Positions 8,031 through 17,159 are shown, counted from the first letter of the stretch. The stretch is DNA of 64,000 nt from Mycolicibacterium gilvum (GCF_900454025.1 NZ_UGQM01000001.1:4588001-4652000), one strand, 5' to 3'. Made by a program: numbers and translations. Notes: a model not told the origin generated them from the letters alone.

Positions 8031-9373
8031 GAGCCACCTCCGTGCGGCACCATCATCCCGTGCAACCCGTCGGTGGGGTTGGTGGGCACCGGCATCTCGG
8101 CGGCACCGGGCGGTGCGTCGAGCATCAGCGGGCCCTGACCGGGCGGCAGGGTGGCCGGATCACCCGCCGGGACGGCGCCGGCCGGTGCCGGCGCGGGGCC
8201 GCCCGGCGGAATGTAGTCCGGCCGCAGCCAATCCTCGCTGTAGGTCAGCTCGTTGGGCCGGGTGGTGGCGCCGACGAGTTGGTTGAGACCCAGCGGCGGG
8301 AAGTTGTACTGGCGGTTCTTCATGATCGGCGCGAGATACTGCACGCACAGCTTCGCCGACTCCTCGGCACCCAACCTGGACGCGGCTTGCACTGCGCCGC
8401 AGAGGAACTGGATCGGATTGGCGAAGTTGTTGATCTGCGGCACGCTGCTGACCGCGCCCTGGGCGGGTTGCCAGATGTTGATGTAGTTCTGGAACGTGCT
8501 CGGCCCGACGTGCAGGAACTGCTTGATGTCCTCGAGGCTCTCGTTCAGCGCGGTGGTGACCCCGGCCAGCTTGTCCGAGGTGGTGCCCAGCGATTCGCGG
8601 TTCTCGGCGACGAAGCTCTGCACGTCGACGACCGCGGCGTTGAGATCGCGGATCGCGGCGGCCACCTCGTCGGGCCCGTCGGTCAGCAGGCCCGTCACCG
8701 ACGCGAGGTTCTGGTTGAGCTGACGCATCAGATCGGTGCTGTCCTGCAGGGCCGACACCAGGATCGCGAGGTTTTTGATCGTCGAGAAGATGTCGGTGCT
8801 GCGGTCCCCGAGCGCAGAGAACGCCTGGGACAGTTTGATGACGGTCTCGCGGATGTCGGCGCCCTGGCCGCGCAGGTTCTCGGCGGTGGTGTTGATCACC
8901 GAACCCAGCGGGCTGACGCCGCCGGGCTCCGTCGGCTGCAACGTCTCGCTGAGCCGCTCCAGCTGGGCCCGCACCTGATCCCATTCGACTGGAACCACGG
9001 TGCGCTGCAACGGGATCACGGCGTTGTCACCCATCACCGGACCGCCGGTGTAGACCGGGGTGAGCTGGATGGCGCGCGCGGTGACCAGAGCCGGGGACAG
9101 GATCGCGGCGGCCGCGTCGGCCGGCACGTCGTAGCGGTCGTCGTACCAGAACGAGATCTTCACCCGCTCGGGTTCGGGCTCGATCGAGGTGATCCGGCCG
9201 ACGGGCACGCCGAGGATGCGCACGTCGTCGCCCTCGTAGATGCCGTTGCTGTTCTCGAAGTAGGCGACGACGTTCACGCGGTTCACCTTGTCGGTGGTGC
9301 GCACCAGAAGCGCGACGCCGACGACGAGCAGCGCCACCAGCACCAGGCCGACCCAGAGGCGGAGGTTCTTCAT
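8027..9373 (-). CDS. mceD: Mce family protein MceD
   Basis: 448 residues with an N-terminal signal anchor (LWVGLVLVALLVVGVALLV), an MCE domain at about 35-115 (YEGDDVRILGVPVGRI), a long helical segment and a Pro/Ala/Gly-rich tail. It is coupled by 4-bp overlaps to both mceC and mceE. Assignment as the D subunit rests on its position in the canonical A-F order and on its length. Confidence 0.9.
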   Translation of the reverse strand: MKNLRLWVGLVLVALLVVGVALLVRTTDKVNRVNVVAYFENSNGIYEGDDVRILGVPVGRITSIEPEPERVKISFWYDDRYDVPADAAAAILSPALVTARAIQLTPVYTGGPVMGDNAVIPLQRTVVPVEWDQVRAQLERLSETLQPTEPGGVSPLGSVINTTAENLRGQGADIRETVIKLSQAFSALGDRSTDIFSTIKNLAILVSALQDSTDLMRQLNQNLASVTGLLTDGPDEVAAAIRDLNAAVVDVQSFVAENRESLGTTSDKLAGVTTALNESLEDIKQFLHVGPSTFQNYINIWQPAQGAVSSVPQINNFANPIQFLCGAVQAASRLGAEESAKLCVQYLAPIMKNRQYNFPPLGLNQLVGATTRPNELTYSEDWLRPDYIPPGGPAPAPAGAVPAGDPATLPPGQGPLMLDAPPGAAEMPVPTNPTDGLHGMMVPHGGGS

Positions 9374-10731
9374 CGCGTGCCCTCCCCCGGGACGGGGACC
9401 AGCGGCGGCGCCTCACCGGGTGCGGGAACCAGCAGTCCGGTGTCCGGTGTCGGCGTCGAAGCCAGCCCCGGCGGCGACACCGCCGGCGGACCGGGTGGCG
9501 GACCGCCGGGAGGCGGCGCCGGCAACGGTTCCCGGTACGGGTAGCAGCCGGTCGGGCCGGGCAGCGGGATTCCGGGCGGGCCGCACCCGGCGTCGCCCGG
9601 GTTGCCGGTGATCGCGTCGGGGATCGTCATCCGCGGCTCGCCACCCTGACCGGTGCGCGGGAACGGCACCGGCATGGCCGGCGTCCCCGGCTGACCGACC
9701 TGAGGATCGTTGCGTTCCGAGGGCGCAAGGACGTTCGGGTCCAGCCCCAGATCGGAGAACGCGACGTCGATGAACGGCTGCAGGAACTGCCCGGGCAGCA
9801 GGTTGGCGACGTAGGTCTTGAAGAACGGACCGGCCGACACCGATTCACCCAGCGACATCGAGTAGTCGTTGAGCAGGCTCAGCGACTTCTGCAGCCGCTC
9901 CTTGCGGTTGTCGAGGATCGTCAGCACGCCGTTGAGCTTGTCCAGGGCGGGCTTCATGGTGTCGCGGTTCTCGCCGATGAATCCCTGCAGCTGTTGGCTC
10001 AGCGCCGAGATGTTCCCCGAGATCTGGTCCACCGCCGCGCTCTGGTTCTGCAGTTCGGCCAACAGCGCATTGGTGTTCGAGACCAGCCCGACGACCTGCT
10101 CGCTGCGCTCGGCCAGCACCGTGGTGGCCTTGTTCGCGTTGGCGAGCAGTCCGCGCAGCTGCGCATCGCGGGCGTTGAGCGTGTCCGAGAACCGGGCCAC
10201 ACCCTCCACCGCGATCTTGAGTTGCGGCGGGGTGTCGGCGAACGTCGCCGAGAGCACCCGCAGCGATTCCGAAAGCTGGTCGGTGTCAAGGCCGCTGATC
10301 GTCGCCGACAGCTCACCGAGCGCGTCGGGAAGCTGATAGGGCGAGGTCGTCCGGTCCAGCGGGATGGTGCCGTCCTGCTGACCTTCGCCGCGGGCGATCA
10401 CCTCGAGAACCTTGGTGCCCAGCAGACCCTTGGTCTTGATCGCGGCCTCGGTCCGGTCGCCGAGCCGGATGCCCTTGTCGACGGTGAACGTCACCAGCAC
10501 CTGCGGACCGTCGAGCTCGATGGACTTGACCTGACCCACCTTGAATCCCGAAACCTGAACGGACGCATCGGTGGTCAGCCCGCCGGCCTCGGCGAAGTGC
10601 GCGGTGTACTCGCGGCCCGGATCGAACAGCGGGATCTTGTCGTAGTTGGTGGCGCCGAGCACGATCGCGGCGGTGATCCCGACGCCGACGGCACCGACGA
10701 CGAACTGGTTGCGTTCGCTGAAAGGCTTCAT
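9370..10731 (-). CDS. mceC: Mce family protein MceC
   Basis: 453 residues with a signal anchor at about 8-28, an MCE domain (GLTTDASVQVSGFKVGQV), a coiled-coil-rich helical region and an unusually proline-rich C-terminus (PPPGGPPPGPP). An in-frame ATG four codons upstream exists, but the ATG at 10731 forms an ATGA overlap with the mceB stop and fits the coupling seen through the operon. The disordered tail may cross or bind peptidoglycan; that is inference. Confidence 0.9.
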   Translation of the reverse strand: MKPFSERNQFVVGAVGVGITAAIVLGATNYDKIPLFDPGREYTAHFAEAGGLTTDASVQVSGFKVGQVKSIELDGPQVLVTFTVDKGIRLGDRTEAAIKTKGLLGTKVLEVIARGEGQQDGTIPLDRTTSPYQLPDALGELSATISGLDTDQLSESLRVLSATFADTPPQLKIAVEGVARFSDTLNARDAQLRGLLANANKATTVLAERSEQVVGLVSNTNALLAELQNQSAAVDQISGNISALSQQLQGFIGENRDTMKPALDKLNGVLTILDNRKERLQKSLSLLNDYSMSLGESVSAGPFFKTYVANLLPGQFLQPFIDVAFSDLGLDPNVLAPSERNDPQVGQPGTPAMPVPFPRTGQGGEPRMTIPDAITGNPGDAGCGPPGIPLPGPTGCYPYREPLPAPPPGGPPPGPPAVSPPGLASTPTPDTGLLVPAPGEAPPLVPVPGEGTR

Positions 10732-11759
10732 CGCGGCGCGCACCTCCCGCTGGACTGGCCGGCGACCTTCACATAGACCGGCTGGCCACCCTTGCCGTTG
10801 AGCTTGAGGACGATGTCACACAGGTAGAAGCTGAAGAAATCGCCGTAGATGCCCTGACGCGCCAGCACCTGGTACGCGTCGGGCAGCGTGTTGATCAGGT
10901 TGTCGAAATACTCGTGGTCGGCGACCACGATGCCCGCGGCACGGTCGGTCTCGTCGATCGTCTTCTTCAGCGGCGGACGGGCCTCGGTCAGGAAGTCGGC
11001 GATGCTGCCCGCCGCGGCGTTCGTGTAGGCCAGGCCGTCGGTGATCTCCTGTCGGCGCCCCTCCAGCCCCTCGACGAGCTGGGCCAGGGAGTCGACGGCC
11101 TTGGCGAACTGGTCGCTCTGGTCACCGAGCGAGCCGAGCACGGTGTTGAGGTTGACGATCACCTCGCCGATCAGCTGGTCCCGGTCGGCCAGCGTGCTCG
11201 TCAGCGACGCGGTCTGGGCCAGGAAGGAGTTGATCGTGCCGCCCTGACCTTGCAGCGCCGAGATGAGTTGTCCTGAGAGCGCGTTGATCTGGTCGGGATC
11301 GAGGGCGCGGAACAGCGGCCGGAAACCGCCGATCAACGCGTCCAGATCGAGCGCGGGCGAGGTACGGGCCAGCGGGATCGTCCCGCCCGGGTTCAGCTTC
11401 TCGGTGCCCCCGGCGCCTTCTTCGAGTGCCAGGTAGCGGCCACCGATCAGGTCGTCGTACCGGATGACGGCGCGGCTGCCCTGGGTCAGCACCACCGAGT
11501 CGTCGGCGGTGAACTCGACCACCGCGGTGGTGTCGGGCTGGATCTCGACGTTCTCGACCTTGCCGACCTCGACGCCGGCGATGCGGACGAAGTCGTTGGT
11601 CTCCAGGCCTGTCACGTTGACGAACTCGGCGCGGTACTGCTGGGTCTTCTCCCCGAACCGCATCTGCCCGAACACCGCGAACAGGCCGAACACACCGAGC
11701 AGGCAGACAGCCAGGAACACACCGAGACGCGTCGCGTCGCGCCGGATGCTGACTGACAT
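10728..11759 (-). CDS. mceB: Mce family protein MceB
   Basis: 343 residues, the shortest Mce subunit here and lacking the proline-rich tail of its neighbours. A signal anchor (LGVFLAVCLLGVFGLFAVFG) leads into the MCE domain (NDFVRIAGVEVGKV) and the helical domain, ending shortly after an extracytoplasmic Cys pair (CDIVLK and SGRCAPR). The true start is the ATG at 11759, preceded by AGAGAGGTCACCG; the reading frame stays open almost 300 bp further upstream but that stretch reads mceA in another frame. A 37-bp gap separates it from mceA. Confidence 0.9.
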   Translation of the reverse strand: MSVSIRRDATRLGVFLAVCLLGVFGLFAVFGQMRFGEKTQQYRAEFVNVTGLETNDFVRIAGVEVGKVENVEIQPDTTAVVEFTADDSVVLTQGSRAVIRYDDLIGGRYLALEEGAGGTEKLNPGGTIPLARTSPALDLDALIGGFRPLFRALDPDQINALSGQLISALQGQGGTINSFLAQTASLTSTLADRDQLIGEVIVNLNTVLGSLGDQSDQFAKAVDSLAQLVEGLEGRRQEITDGLAYTNAAAGSIADFLTEARPPLKKTIDETDRAAGIVVADHEYFDNLINTLPDAYQVLARQGIYGDFFSFYLCDIVLKLNGKGGQPVYVKVAGQSSGRCAPR

Positions 11760-11796
11760 CGGTGACCTCTCTGTGCTTCTCGGGTTGTCGGGCGGG

Positions 11797-13263
11797 CTAT
11801 CGGGGCGGCCCGGGCTGGGCCGGGACGGGCGGCGGCACGAACGGATACGGCACGGCCGTCGGCTGCATCTGGGACGGGTGCGGCACCACGAAGGGCTCCG
11901 ACCCGGGCCGGGGACCGGGGTCCCGCGGCGCGCCGGGCGGCGGGGCCGGGGGAAGGCCCGGCCACAGCGGGGTGCCGTCGGGTGCGTAGAGCTGGGCTCC
12001 GTAGGCCGGGGCGCCCGGGTAGGGCACCGGCCCGATGGCGGGCCCACCGAACAGGTTCCGGACGCTGGGCGGCTCCGGCACCGCGCGCGTGACCGGCAGG
12101 TAGTTGGCGTACATCGGGAAGGCGATGCCGGGGTTCGGCCGCCAATCCAGACCGCTGCCGAAACCGGTGTTGGTCACCAGGTTCCGCACCGGCCAGTTCT
12201 CGGAGACCTTGGGCAGGGAACCGCAGCCGGGTTTGCCGCCGGGGCCACCCTTGGCGCCGATGATCGGCAGGTGCTGCGGGTACTTGTACGGGTCGTCGCC
12301 GAACGACAGGCCGGTGTCGAGCACCAGGGTGCGTCCGTTGCCGCCGGGCGCTTCGTAGCCGCCCTCGTCGAGGAGGTGCTTGGCGCCCAGCAGCAGGCAG
12401 GTGTAGGACGGGCTGTACTTGTGGAGCAGGTTCGTCGTCGGCGCCAGCGTGTTGACCGCCTTGATCAGGTTGGCCTGGTTGGGCGCCAGCAGGTCGATAC
12501 CGCTGTTGGACAGTCCGATCGCGGCGAGCAGCAGCGCGTCGAGCTCGTTGGCCTGGTTGACGACGGTGGTGCTGGTGGTGGACGCGGCGTCGAGCGTGGC
12601 CAGGATGTCCTGTGCCGCCGCACTGTAGGTCTGGTTGAACTGGTCGAGCGCCCGCAGGTCCTCGGTGATGGTCTCGTTGCGCGGGTTGAGCGCCAGCAGA
12701 ACCTGATTGGCGTCGGTGGTGGCCTGGCCGAGGCGCTCACCCTGGCCGCGGACACCGTCGGCGAGTGCGGACAGGGTGCTGTTGAGCTTCGCGGCGTCGA
12801 CCTGGTCGAGGACCGCGACGAGGTTCTGGAAGACCGTGTTGACCTCGGTCGTCACGTTGCGTGACTGCAGCACCTGGCCGGCTTCGAGGCGCTGGCTGCT
12901 CGGGTCGTCCGGGAAGACGAGGTCGACGAACTTGGCGCCGAAGATGGTGGTGGCCCGGATCTGGGCTTCCACGTTGGCCGGGATGTAGCGCACCTGGTCG
13001 GGTTCGATCTCCAGCTGCAGCGCGACGGTGGGGTCCTGCCGGCCGGTGACCGAGATGTCGGCCACGCGGCCCACCTCCACGCCGCGCAGCTTGACCTTGG
13101 CGTTGGTCTCCATCACCAGGCCGGCGCGGTCGGAGGTCAGCGTCACCGGCACAGTGGATTTCAGCGAGCCGGTGAACAGTGCGTAGGTCACGAAGATCGC
13201 CACCGCGAACACCGCGACCAGGATCAGCGTCCACCACCCTGGTTTGAGGCCGTCGTCATCCAT
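11797..13263 (-). CDS. mceA: Mce family protein MceA
   Basis: The first Mce subunit, 488 residues. Signal anchor (WWTLILVAVFAVAIFVTYAL), MCE domain with ETNAKVKLRGVEVGRV, then the DUF3407-type cholesterol-uptake-porter helical domain and a Pro-rich tail of about 80 residues. MceA helps form the substrate tunnel of the importer. The start is three bases after the yrbEB stop. Which Mce class it belongs to (Mce1, Mce4 and so on) cannot be fixed by eye. No KstR-type box was seen before this operon, which argues against a typical KstR-controlled mce4 locus. Confidence 0.9.
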   Translation of the reverse strand: MDDDGLKPGWWTLILVAVFAVAIFVTYALFTGSLKSTVPVTLTSDRAGLVMETNAKVKLRGVEVGRVADISVTGRQDPTVALQLEIEPDQVRYIPANVEAQIRATTIFGAKFVDLVFPDDPSSQRLEAGQVLQSRNVTTEVNTVFQNLVAVLDQVDAAKLNSTLSALADGVRGQGERLGQATTDANQVLLALNPRNETITEDLRALDQFNQTYSAAAQDILATLDAASTTSTTVVNQANELDALLLAAIGLSNSGIDLLAPNQANLIKAVNTLAPTTNLLHKYSPSYTCLLLGAKHLLDEGGYEAPGGNGRTLVLDTGLSFGDDPYKYPQHLPIIGAKGGPGGKPGCGSLPKVSENWPVRNLVTNTGFGSGLDWRPNPGIAFPMYANYLPVTRAVPEPPSVRNLFGGPAIGPVPYPGAPAYGAQLYAPDGTPLWPGLPPAPPPGAPRDPGPRPGSEPFVVPHPSQMQPTAVPYPFVPPPVPAQPGPPR

Positions 13264-13266
13264 CGC

Positions 13267-14121
13267 TCAGCCCGCCAGGTTGAAGTTGCCGGACTGCCCG
13301 TACACCGCGAGCGAGATCATCACGAGCACGAACGCGGACAGGATCAGCGACGTCCGCACCGCGCGACCGACGGCCTCCCCGACGCCGGCGGGCCCGCCGC
13401 GGGCGCTGAAGCCGTAATAGGTGTGCACCAGCATGATCACGACGGCCAGCACGACGCACTGCGCGAACGACCACACCAGGTCGGTCGGGTTCAGGAAGGT
13501 CCGGAAGTAGTGGTCGTAGACGCCGGTGGACTGGCCGTAGATCACCGTGGTGCCGAATCTCGCGGCCCAGAACGACGCCAGCACACCGACGCAGTACAGC
13601 GGGATGACCACGAGCAGGCCGGCGAGCACACGGGTCGAGGCGAGATAGGCGACGCTGCGGATGCCCATCACCTCCAGTGCGTCGATCTCTTCGTTGATGC
13701 GCATGGCCCCGAGCTGCGCGGTCGCGCCGGCGCCGATGGTCGCCGCCAGCGCCACCGCCGTTGTCGCGGGCGCGATCAGCCGGACGTTGAAGAACGCCGA
13801 CGCGAAACCGGTCAGCGCCTCGACGCCGATCTCGGAGAAGTCGGTATAGCCCTGGACGGCCACGAGTGCGCCGGTCGTGACCGTCAGGAACCCGACGATC
13901 GCGACGGTGCCGCCGATGACGATCAGCGCGCCCGCCCCGAGTCCCATCTGGGCGATCTGCCGGACGAGCTCGATGCGGTACCTGGTGACCGCGATGACGA
14001 TCGAGCGCAGGGTGCGCCCGTAGAACTTGGTCTGCACTCCGACCTGGTTCCACGGGTCCGCGATTGACCGGAATCTGGCCTTGAGCCAGGGGAACTGGGA
14101 GTGGGGGCGCGAAACGGTCAC
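13267..14121 (-). CDS. yrbEB: YrbE-type ABC permease B (MlaE family)
   Basis: 284 residues with the MlaE-family fold of about five or six membrane helices and the conserved block MRINEEIDALEVMGI, the coupling region that contacts the MceG ATPase. With YrbEA it forms the inner-membrane permease below the Mce tunnel. The reading frame is open for about 790 bp upstream, but that part is out of frame over yrbEA. The GTG at 14121 makes a GTGA overlap with the yrbEA stop and begins at the expected family N-terminus. No MceG ATPase is in the window; in mycobacteria it is encoded elsewhere. Confidence 0.92.
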   Translation of the reverse strand: MTVSRPHSQFPWLKARFRSIADPWNQVGVQTKFYGRTLRSIVIAVTRYRIELVRQIAQMGLGAGALIVIGGTVAIVGFLTVTTGALVAVQGYTDFSEIGVEALTGFASAFFNVRLIAPATTAVALAATIGAGATAQLGAMRINEEIDALEVMGIRSVAYLASTRVLAGLLVVIPLYCVGVLASFWAARFGTTVIYGQSTGVYDHYFRTFLNPTDLVWSFAQCVVLAVVIMLVHTYYGFSARGGPAGVGEAVGRAVRTSLILSAFVLVMISLAVYGQSGNFNLAG

Positions 14122-14885
14122 ATCGTCACCTTCACCGCGACGGCCGTGGCGACGATGTTGATCGCGAACAGCGCCATGAACGTGAACACCACGGTCTCGT
14201 TCACCGCGTTGCCGACACCCGCCGGTCCACCACCGACGGAAATGCCCTTGTAGCAGGCGATCATGCCCGCGGACAGCCCGAACAGCGCGGCCTTGACCAG
14301 CGCGATGATGACGTCGGTGGCGCCGATGATCAGGGTCAGACCGGCGGCGAACGCGCCCGGGGACACGTTCTGGATGTAGACGCAGAAGAAGTAGGCTCCG
14401 GCCAGCCCCACCAGGATCACCGTCGCCGACAGCGCCAGCGACACCAGCGTCGCCGCGAGAACCCGCGGAACCACCAGCGCCTGAATGGGATTCACGCCCA
14501 TGACGCGCAGCGCGTCGAGTTCCTCGCGGATCGTGCGGGCGCCCAGGTCGGCGCACATCGCCGTCGCGCCGGCGCCGGCGACGACCAGGACGGTCACGAT
14601 CGGCCCGATCTGGCGCACGGTACCGAGCGCGGCGCCGGTTCCGGAGAAGTCGGCGGCACCGAATTCGGTCAGCAGGATGTTGAACGTGAAGGTCAGCAGC
14701 ACGGTGTAGGGGATCGTAAGCATCAGGGTCGGGACGATCGAGACCCGCGCGACGAACCAGGACTGGCTGATGAACTCGCGCCACGCGAACGGCGGCTTGA
14801 ACATCGCCACGAACGTGTCGAGCGCCATCGAGAAGAAGCCGCCGAAGGCACGCATGGGTTTGGCGATCACACCGGAAGCGACCAT
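14118..14885 (-). CDS. yrbEA: YrbE-type ABC permease A (MlaE family)
   Basis: 255 residues, first structural gene of the mce operon. It has the MlaE-family helices and the coupling block TIREELDALRVMGVNPIQ, very like Mtb YrbE proteins. The ATG at 14885 directly abuts the TAG of an in-frame 11-codon upstream ORF. Its own purine-rich stretch (GAGGAGGGG) is about 10 bases away, inside that ORF, so initiation may depend on coupling. The operon reads leftwards through yrbEB, mceA-F, two mas genes and the WS/DGAT-like gene, about 12 kb. Confidence 0.92.
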   Translation of the reverse strand: MVASGVIAKPMRAFGGFFSMALDTFVAMFKPPFAWREFISQSWFVARVSIVPTLMLTIPYTVLLTFTFNILLTEFGAADFSGTGAALGTVRQIGPIVTVLVVAGAGATAMCADLGARTIREELDALRVMGVNPIQALVVPRVLAATLVSLALSATVILVGLAGAYFFCVYIQNVSPGAFAAGLTLIIGATDVIIALVKAALFGLSAGMIACYKGISVGGGPAGVGNAVNETVVFTFMALFAINIVATAVAVKVTM

Positions 14886-14921
14886 CTAGCAGGCCCCTCC
14901 TCGGTTGCACCTCACCGTCAT
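14886..14921 (-). CDS. Eleven-codon upstream ORF before yrbEA
   Basis: ATG at 14921 preceded by GGAGGACCT, the strongest ribosome-binding site in the operon. It encodes MTVRCNRGGAC and ends in TAG immediately followed by the yrbEA ATG, in the same frame. This is a candidate leader peptide whose translation delivers ribosomes to yrbEA. Two of its eleven residues are Cys; Cys-rich leader peptides are known in mycobacteria, but two Cys is weak evidence for Cys sensing. Confidence 0.45.
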   Translation of the reverse strand: MTVRCNRGGAC

Positions 14922-15038
14922 AGGTCCTCCCACAACCGGCCTGGACCCAGTTCGGGTTCCGATGAGGTTACACAGCCGAGGACGCCGAGAACCGTATATC
15001 AACCAATTCTGGACCGGCAACACGAGGCGGCCCGGCCG

Positions 15039-15512
15039 TCACAGGCCGGCGACGGCGTCCTCCAGATCCGCGATGACGATCTTCGTCATGCCGAGCATCG
15101 CCTTGGTGGCGGCCGTCGCCTTCGCCGGATCCGGATCGGAGGTCAGTTCCCGCAGCCGGTCGGGCACGATCTGCCAGCTCAGCCCGAAGCGGTCCTTGAG
15201 CCAGCCGCACTGCGACACCGCGCCGCCGTCGACGAGCCGGTCCCAGTAGTGGTCGACCTCGGTCTGATCCCGGCACGCGACGGTGAACGAGACCGCCTCG
15301 GTGAACGGGAACAGCGGGCCGCCGTTGATGCCGATGAACGTCTGGCCGTCGAGGGTGAACGTCGCCGACAGCGCCCTACCCGGCGTTCCCGGGCCGGCGT
15401 CGGTGTAGTACTCGATCGAATCGACCGTCGAATTCGGGAAGATCGAGCAGTAGAACTCCATGGCGTCTTCGAGGTTGTCGTCGAACCACAGCGACGGCGT
15501 GATGGCGGGCAT
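15039..15512 (-). CDS. VOC/PhnB-like family protein
   Basis: 157 residues of the vicinal-oxygen-chelate fold, PhnB/3-demethylubiquinone-methyltransferase-like subgroup. Typical features are SLWFDDNLEDAMEFYCSIFP, FTLDGQTFIGINGGPLFPF and the C-terminal RFGLSWQIVP. Such proteins are widespread and mostly uncharacterised; the similarity to a methyltransferase is nominal. The ATG at 15512 has a GAGGAGACTGCC ribosome-binding site. It runs in the same direction as the TetR gene upstream, 72 bp away, and its stop lies 117 bp before the mce leader ORF. Confidence 0.82.
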   Translation of the reverse strand: MPAITPSLWFDDNLEDAMEFYCSIFPNSTVDSIEYYTDAGPGTPGRALSATFTLDGQTFIGINGGPLFPFTEAVSFTVACRDQTEVDHYWDRLVDGGAVSQCGWLKDRFGLSWQIVPDRLRELTSDPDPAKATAATKAMLGMTKIVIADLEDAVAGL

Positions 15513-15584
15513 GGCAGTCTCCTCGGGCGAGCGGTGCTGGTGTCTGTTCAGACCTGCCGCCGACCCGCAACTCATCGACGCCGC

Positions 15585-16187
15585 TCAGCGCGGGTCGGCG
15601 CCCACCGCGCGCAGCGCGAAGTCCAGCACGGCCACCTGCGCCTTCTTGCGGGCTTCCGGTTCGTCCGTGGTCTGGGTGTTGAGGACCCGGCTGACCACGG
15701 CGTTGATCGCCACCGCGTCGATCTCGGGCTCGGTGAGTGGGAAGGAACCGTCGCGCAGACCCCTGCGCAGGATCTCGGCCAGTCCTCGCTCGCGTGCGTT
15801 GTGCAGCCGGTCCCGTGTCTCCCGGTAGCCCTTGGCGGTGCGCACCTCTTCGGAGTCGATGACGGCCAGCTGCATCCGTTGCCGGGGGTCGACCACGATG
15901 TCGAACATCGCCTCGATCCAGTCCGCGAGCTGATCGGCCGGCGTGCCCTGCGCCGCGTCGGCGACGCGATCCACCTGGCCGACCACGGCCGCGCCCTCCT
16001 GCTCCAGCAGTGCCAGGAACAGGTCGTCCTTGGATTCGAAGTGGCGGTAGAACGCGCGACTCGACACGCCGGCGGTGCTCAGGATCGCGGCCATCGACAC
16101 CGGGCCGGTATGCGGATCGGCCAGGCAGCGGTAGGCGGCGTCCATGATCCGCCGACGATCGTCCTCGGCATCCCGGACGTGCTGCAC
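15585..16187 (-). CDS. TetR family transcriptional regulator
   Basis: 200 residues. The helix-turn-helix segment is MAAILSTAGVSSRAFYRHF (about residues 33-51); the C-terminal domain is a generic TetR ligand domain. The frame is open to 16790, but that extension is antisense to the neighbouring hydrolase. The GTG at 16187 is supported by TATATT seven bases upstream, a leaderless arrangement. It diverges from the alpha/beta hydrolase gene over a 99-bp gap holding a short inverted repeat, so it probably controls that gene. The ligand is unknown. Confidence 0.85.
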   Translation of the reverse strand: MQHVRDAEDDRRRIMDAAYRCLADPHTGPVSMAAILSTAGVSSRAFYRHFESKDDLFLALLEQEGAAVVGQVDRVADAAQGTPADQLADWIEAMFDIVVDPRQRMQLAVIDSEEVRTAKGYRETRDRLHNARERGLAEILRRGLRDGSFPLTEPEIDAVAINAVVSRVLNTQTTDEPEARKKAQVAVLDFALRAVGADPR

Positions 16188-16194
16188 GCACGTC

Positions 16195-16225
16195 AATATA
16201 GGGACATCCGGGTCCGTCGGGACCC
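16195..16225. promoter_or_regulatory. Divergent promoter region with inverted repeat
   Basis: TATATT (minus strand, 16195-16200) is the -10 of the TetR gene. Beside it GGGTCC (16210-16215) and GGACCC (16220-16225) form a 6-4-6 inverted repeat, a candidate operator between the regulator and the divergent hydrolase. Confidence 0.45.
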
Positions 16226-16286
16226 AAGATCGCGATAACACGCGCGCTGGGTAACGTGAGCGCCCGGGGCCTGCCGAAAGGACGCC

Positions 16287-17159
16287 GTGAGCATCGAGCA
16301 CCGCGAACCGAAGACCGTGACGTTCCGCGGCGCCGACGGCCTCGCTCTGATCGCCGACGAGTGGAACAACCCGGCCGAGACCGGGGCCGCCGACCCCTCG
16401 CGCCCGTCGGTGTTGATGATGCACGGCGGCGGCCAGAATCGCTTCTCCTGGAAGAAGACCGGGCAGATCCTGGGTGAGCGGGGACTGCATGTGGTCGCGC
16501 TGGACAGCCGCGGACACGGAGACAGCGACCGCTCCCCCGATGCCAGGTACACCGTCGAGGCGTTGTGCGAGGACACGCTGGAAGTGCTCGGGCAGATCGG
16601 ACGCCCCACCGTCCTGATCGGCGCCAGCATGGGCGGGTTGACGGGCATCCTCGCCGCGCGCCGCGCCGGCCCGGAGGTCGTGACGCGGCTGGTGCTCGTG
16701 GACGTGGTGCCGCGCTATGAGAAGGGCGGCAGCGCGCGCATCCGCGACTTCATGTTCAGCCACGTGCACGGATTCGACTCTCTGGAGCAAGCGGCCGACG
16801 CCGTCGCGGAGTATCTACCGCACCGCGCGAAACCGCGCAGCCCCGAGGGGCTCAAGAAGAACCTGCGGCGCCGCAACGGACGGTGGTACTGGCACTGGGA
16901 TCCCGCGTTCCTGACCAAGCCGAGCGAGGACCCGTTCGCGCGCGTCGAGCAACTTGAGCAGGCCGCGATGGAGCTCACCGTGCCGATCTTGCTGATCCGG
17001 GGCAAGCTCTCCGATGTGGTGAGTGAGGAAGCGGTCCAGGACTTTCTGGCCAAGGTGCCGGGGGCCGAGTTCGCCGAACTCTCCGGCGCCGGCCACACCG
17101 CCGCCGGGGACGACAACGATGCGTTCTCGGAGGTCGTCACCCGGTTTGTATTGCGATGA
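16287..17159 (+). CDS. Alpha/beta-fold hydrolase
   Basis: 290 residues with a complete alpha/beta-hydrolase signature: oxyanion loop HGGGQNRFSW, nucleophile elbow GASMGG, acid candidate Asp in GKLSDVVSEEA and the catalytic His in GAGHTAAG. The lid region is Arg/Lys-rich. The substrate is not apparent; the family includes esterases, epoxide hydrolases and C-C hydrolases. GTG at 16287 follows AAAGGACGCC. The stop overlaps the ATG of an 11-codon ORF that in turn overlaps the fusion-enzyme start, so the genes appear coupled in one operon downstream of the divergent TetR. Confidence 0.88.
   Translation: MSIEHREPKTVTFRGADGLALIADEWNNPAETGAADPSRPSVLMMHGGGQNRFSWKKTGQILGERGLHVVALDSRGHGDSDRSPDARYTVEALCEDTLEVLGQIGRPTVLIGASMGGLTGILAARRAGPEVVTRLVLVDVVPRYEKGGSARIRDFMFSHVHGFDSLEQAADAVAEYLPHRAKPRSPEGLKKNLRRRNGRWYWHWDPAFLTKPSEDPFARVEQLEQAAMELTVPILLIRGKLSDVVSEEAVQDFLAKVPGAEFAELSGAGHTAAGDDNDAFSEVVTRFVLR

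Noticed and set aside
13267..14910. Apparent 547-codon gene spanning yrbEB and yrbEA
   Set aside because: The first 260 codons read yrbEA in the wrong frame; real yrbEB starts at the GTG at 14121 inside a GTGA overlap.
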